From JANQMX01 sp965247175 (lineage in GTDB: Bacteria; Pseudomonadota; Alphaproteobacteria; Kiloniellales; DSM-21159): a DNA stretch of 64,000 bases. Below the pieces are notes generated by a model. The model did no database searches. It saw nothing but the letters and a program-made list of their open reading frames with translations, and was not told where the DNA came from. A program made the position numbers and the translations under genes. Below are positions 61,882 through 64,000 of the stretch, in pieces. The stretch lies in assembly GCA_965247175.1 (NCBI GenBank), contig OZ252006.1, forward strand, positions 4,526,001 through 4,590,000, given 5' to 3'. Position 1 is the stretch's first letter. Every line of letters starts with the position of its first letter.

Positions 61882-63395
61882 CCCGACGTGGCAGGCGATC
61901 TCCGCGAGATCGCGTCAAACAGGCCTTTGAGCAACTGCCCTACGGCGCGTTTCGGCACCACTTTCCGCCCTTTGAGGTGCTGCGCGAGGAGGCGGTGGAG
62001 GCCATTCACGACACCGCAATGGATGTCCTTGAGACGGCCGGTCTGCAAGTGCTCGATCCAGAGTCGCGCCGTATCTTCCGCGAGGGTGGCTTCCAGGTGG
62101 ACAACCGTGCCCAGCGGGTGCGCTTCGATCGAGAAGGCCTCATGGAACTGGTTGCCAAGACGCCAAACAGAACCGGGGTGCGCGGTCGCAATCCGGAACG
62201 ACGAGTCGAGATCGGCGGCGGCTGTATGGCGGTCACGGCAGTGGGTGGTCCGCCCTTCGTCTCCGACCTGGAGCATGGCCGCCGCGCCGGCAACGAAGCC
62301 GACATGCGCAGCTTCATCAAGCTCACGCACATGCTGAACGTGATCGATATCGAGGGCGGCCTTTCGGTGGAGCCTACGGATCTGCCCGCGGAGACGCGAC
62401 ATCTTGATTTCTACCTCGCCTGCTGTGAGCTGACCGACAAGCCCTGGAAGCCGCTCAGCGCCGGCCGCCACAAGGCGGAAGATGCGATCGCCATCGCCAA
62501 GATCCTATTCCAGGAAGACGAGGAAAGCCTGGCTGCCGACCCGGTTTTCTTCGTCAACACAAACACGAACACGCCGCTGATGATGGACGCCGACATTGCC
62601 CAGGGCATCATCGCCTTCGCCCAGATCGGCCAGCCAATCTGCGTCACGCCCTTTGCGCTCTCTGGCGCCATGGCGCCCAGCACCATCGCCGGGGCGCTGG
62701 CTGTGCAGAACGCGGAGACCCTGGCCGCCTGTGCTCTGGTGCAGCTGGTCCGGCCGGGCTGTCCCTACATCTACGGCGCTTTCACCAGCAACGTGGACAT
62801 GCGCACCGGCAGCCCCGCCTTCGGCACGCCCGAGTACGCCCTGGCGGCGCAGGCCAGCGGCCAACTCGCCCGGCGTTATGACCTTCCCTGGCGCTCCTCC
62901 AACACCAATGCGTCCAACGCACCTGACGCCCAGGCGGCTTACGAGACACAGATGTCGCTCTGGGGCGCGATTACCGGCCACGCGGGTGTGCTCAACCAGG
63001 GTGCCGGCTGGTTGGAAGGGGGCCTGGTCGCCTCGTACGAGAAGCTCATCCTCGATGCCGAGATGCTGCAGATGATGAAGGTCTGGTCCCAAGGATTCAC
63101 GGTGGACGAGGCGGCGCTCGGCCTCGATGCCATCCGCGAGGTCGGGCCCGGCGGCCACTTCTTCGGTTCGGCTCACACCTTGGAGCGCTACGAGTCCGCT
63201 TTCTACCAGCCGCTGCTCTCCGATTGGTCGAACTATGAGAACTGGCGCGACGCCGGGGCCAAGGATGCGACCCAGCGCGCCAGCGATTTGTGGAAGGCCA
63301 TGCTCGCCGACTATGAGGCCCCGCCGCTCGACGAAGGTATCCGCGACGGACTTGCAGACTACGCTGCCCGCCGCAAGGACGCACTGGCGGCTTAG
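61878..63395 (+). CDS. Non-pyrrolysine MttB-family methyltransferase
   Basis: A 505-residue member of the trimethylamine:corrinoid methyltransferase superfamily. The text ILREEAVEAIHDTAMDVLETAG-like opening (about 31-55) and the conserved core PICVTPFALSGAMAPSTIAG, then CPYIYGAFTSNVDMRTGSPA are typical. There is no in-frame TAG, so no pyrrolysine; such members (for example MtgB) demethylate glycine betaine or related compounds. A corrinoid protein is not in view. It overlaps the DAO gene by 4 bases and the convergent racemase-like gene by 4 bases. Confidence 0.88.
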   Translation: MTRRGRRSPRDRVKQAFEQLPYGAFRHHFPPFEVLREEAVEAIHDTAMDVLETAGLQVLDPESRRIFREGGFQVDNRAQRVRFDREGLMELVAKTPNRTGVRGRNPERRVEIGGGCMAVTAVGGPPFVSDLEHGRRAGNEADMRSFIKLTHMLNVIDIEGGLSVEPTDLPAETRHLDFYLACCELTDKPWKPLSAGRHKAEDAIAIAKILFQEDEESLAADPVFFVNTNTNTPLMMDADIAQGIIAFAQIGQPICVTPFALSGAMAPSTIAGALAVQNAETLAACALVQLVRPGCPYIYGAFTSNVDMRTGSPAFGTPEYALAAQASGQLARRYDLPWRSSNTNASNAPDAQAAYETQMSLWGAITGHAGVLNQGAGWLEGGLVASYEKLILDAEMLQMMKVWSQGFTVDEAALGLDAIREVGPGGHFFGSAHTLERYESAFYQPLLSDWSNYENWRDAGAKDATQRASDLWKAMLADYEAPPLDEGIRDGLADYAARRKDALAA

Positions 63396-64000
63396 TCTGT
63401 CTCGCTGGCCGCGCGGCGGGCGATAGCGTCGACGTGGATCTTGGCGCAGTCGACGATCTCGAAGCCGTAGTCGTTCCCATCGAAGACCAGGGCCAGGTCC
63501 GTGCCGCCGAGCATGATCGCTTCGGCGCCCTGGTCGTCAACCAAATGTCGGCTGGCCTTGAGGAACACCTCGCGCTGTTCGGGCGTTACCGCACCGGCCG
63601 CCGCCATTGCGGCGTAGGCCTCGTGCACAGCACCGAGTTCGTCGCCCGCCGGCGCCAGGAGCTGGGCAGCGTGGACGCGACCGTAGAGCCCCGTCTCCAT
63701 GGCTATCCGGGTCCCGAGCACACCGACCCGCCGGAGGCCGCGTCGTTCAAGGTTCCATTCGACCTCTTCGATCATGTCGATCACTGGAAGCGGTGAGGTG
63801 CGCTTGAGGTCTTCGATGCAGAAGTGCCCGGCGATCGAAGTGATCACGATGACATCGGCTCCAGCCGACTGGAGGCGCTCCGCCAGACGCCGAAAGATGT
63901 CGGCTTGCGCCGCCGCATCGCCCGCGCCCTGGTTCTTGAGCAGGGTCTGCGCTTCGGCGTGCACCATGGTCAGCTCGAGCGCGAAGCCGCGCTCGGCCGC
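63392..64000 (-). CDS. Aspartate/glutamate racemase-family protein (5' end outside window)
   Basis: At least 202 residues are visible and the frame stays open to the window edge, so the start lies beyond 64000. Racemase-fold text: SAGADVIVITSIAGHFCIED, PLPVIDMIEEV, RVGVLGTRIAMETGLYG and AIMLGGTDLALVF. In active racemases the two catalytic cysteines lie in CNTAH- and GCTE-type motifs. Here they read TSIAGH and GGTD, so both appear replaced. It may be a lyase/isomerase variant or a binding protein. Neighbour MttB hints at a linked pathway. Confidence 0.75.
   Translation of the reverse strand, partial: AAERGFALELTMVHAEAQTLLKNQGAGDAAAQADIFRRLAERLQSAGADVIVITSIAGHFCIEDLKRTSPLPVIDMIEEVEWNLERRGLRRVGVLGTRIAMETGLYGRVHAAQLLAPAGDELGAVHEAYAAMAAAGAVTPEQREVFLKASRHLVDDQGAEAIMLGGTDLALVFDGNDYGFEIVDCAKIHVDAIARRAASETD

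Overview
The window looks like a piece of chromosome from a free-living alphaproteobacterium, most likely Rhodospirillales/Rhodovibrionales-like. This is inferred from high GC (by eye about 60-65%), the aapJQMP amino-acid ABC operon, an ELM1-type protein, a non-pyrrolysine MttB homologue, a TIGR02466 oxygenase, and overlapping GTGA/ATGA/TGATG gene junctions. I see no prophage, integrase, transposase or CRISPR array. Gene names rest on motif and family recognition by eye; no database search was possible.

Left part (1-20 kb). A truncated TetR gene and a small unknown protein are echoed 3-4 kb later by a full TetR gene and a paralogous small protein, so this is a local duplication. Between and after them lie a GcvA-type LysR, an SDR divergent from the TetR with shared operators, a secreted hydrolase, a four-gene unit (DUF1611-type P-loop protein, small ORF, sensor kinase, OmpR-type regulator), a tautomerase/LysR divergent pair with a perfect LysR box, an FAD sugar/sterol-type oxidase, a Bor-like lipoprotein, a DehI-type haloacid dehalogenase homologue and tRNA-Pro(TGG). 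A thiol-dioxygenase-like cupin coupled to a PAS protein, a secreted nuclease-like protein, a 2OG oxygenase, a DAO-type oxidase, a PPOX flavoprotein, a methyltransferase and an ELM1 protein follow.

Middle (20-34 kb). A minus-strand exopolysaccharide module carries a GNVR chain-length protein, an XrtA-type tyrosine autokinase and an XrtA-type AAA ATPase, followed by a possible glycosyltransferase. Then come a secreted cupin, a 918-residue RTX protein enclosing a phytase-like domain, ada, a PEP-mutase-family enzyme, a PEP/VPLPA-CTERM surface protein, a PaiB-like flavoprotein and metC. The PEP-CTERM protein and the polysaccharide genes suggest an exosortase system elsewhere in the genome.

Right part (34-64 kb). 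aapJ, a hairpin, aapQ, aapM (with an unusual periplasmic insertion) and aapP are followed by a diverged second binding protein. A sulfur/cysteine operon (CysK, AlaX, SseA, double GNAT) adjoins a Nudix hydrolase and a hydrolase-OsmC fusion. Next are a PhyH oxygenase, a 125-bp inverted-repeat element, a class II aldolase, a TIGR02466 oxygenase, lemA with two DUF2207 proteins, a small transcription unit, an overlapping GH3 ligase/penicillin-acylase pair, and a methylamine-type cluster (Tat-exported binding protein, DAO oxidase, MttB, racemase-like protein cut by the window end).

The best candidates for undescribed biology are the GH3-acylase pair, the small paralogous protein family, the RTX-phytase protein, the P-loop/two-component operon, and a palindromic promoter motif shared by three loci.
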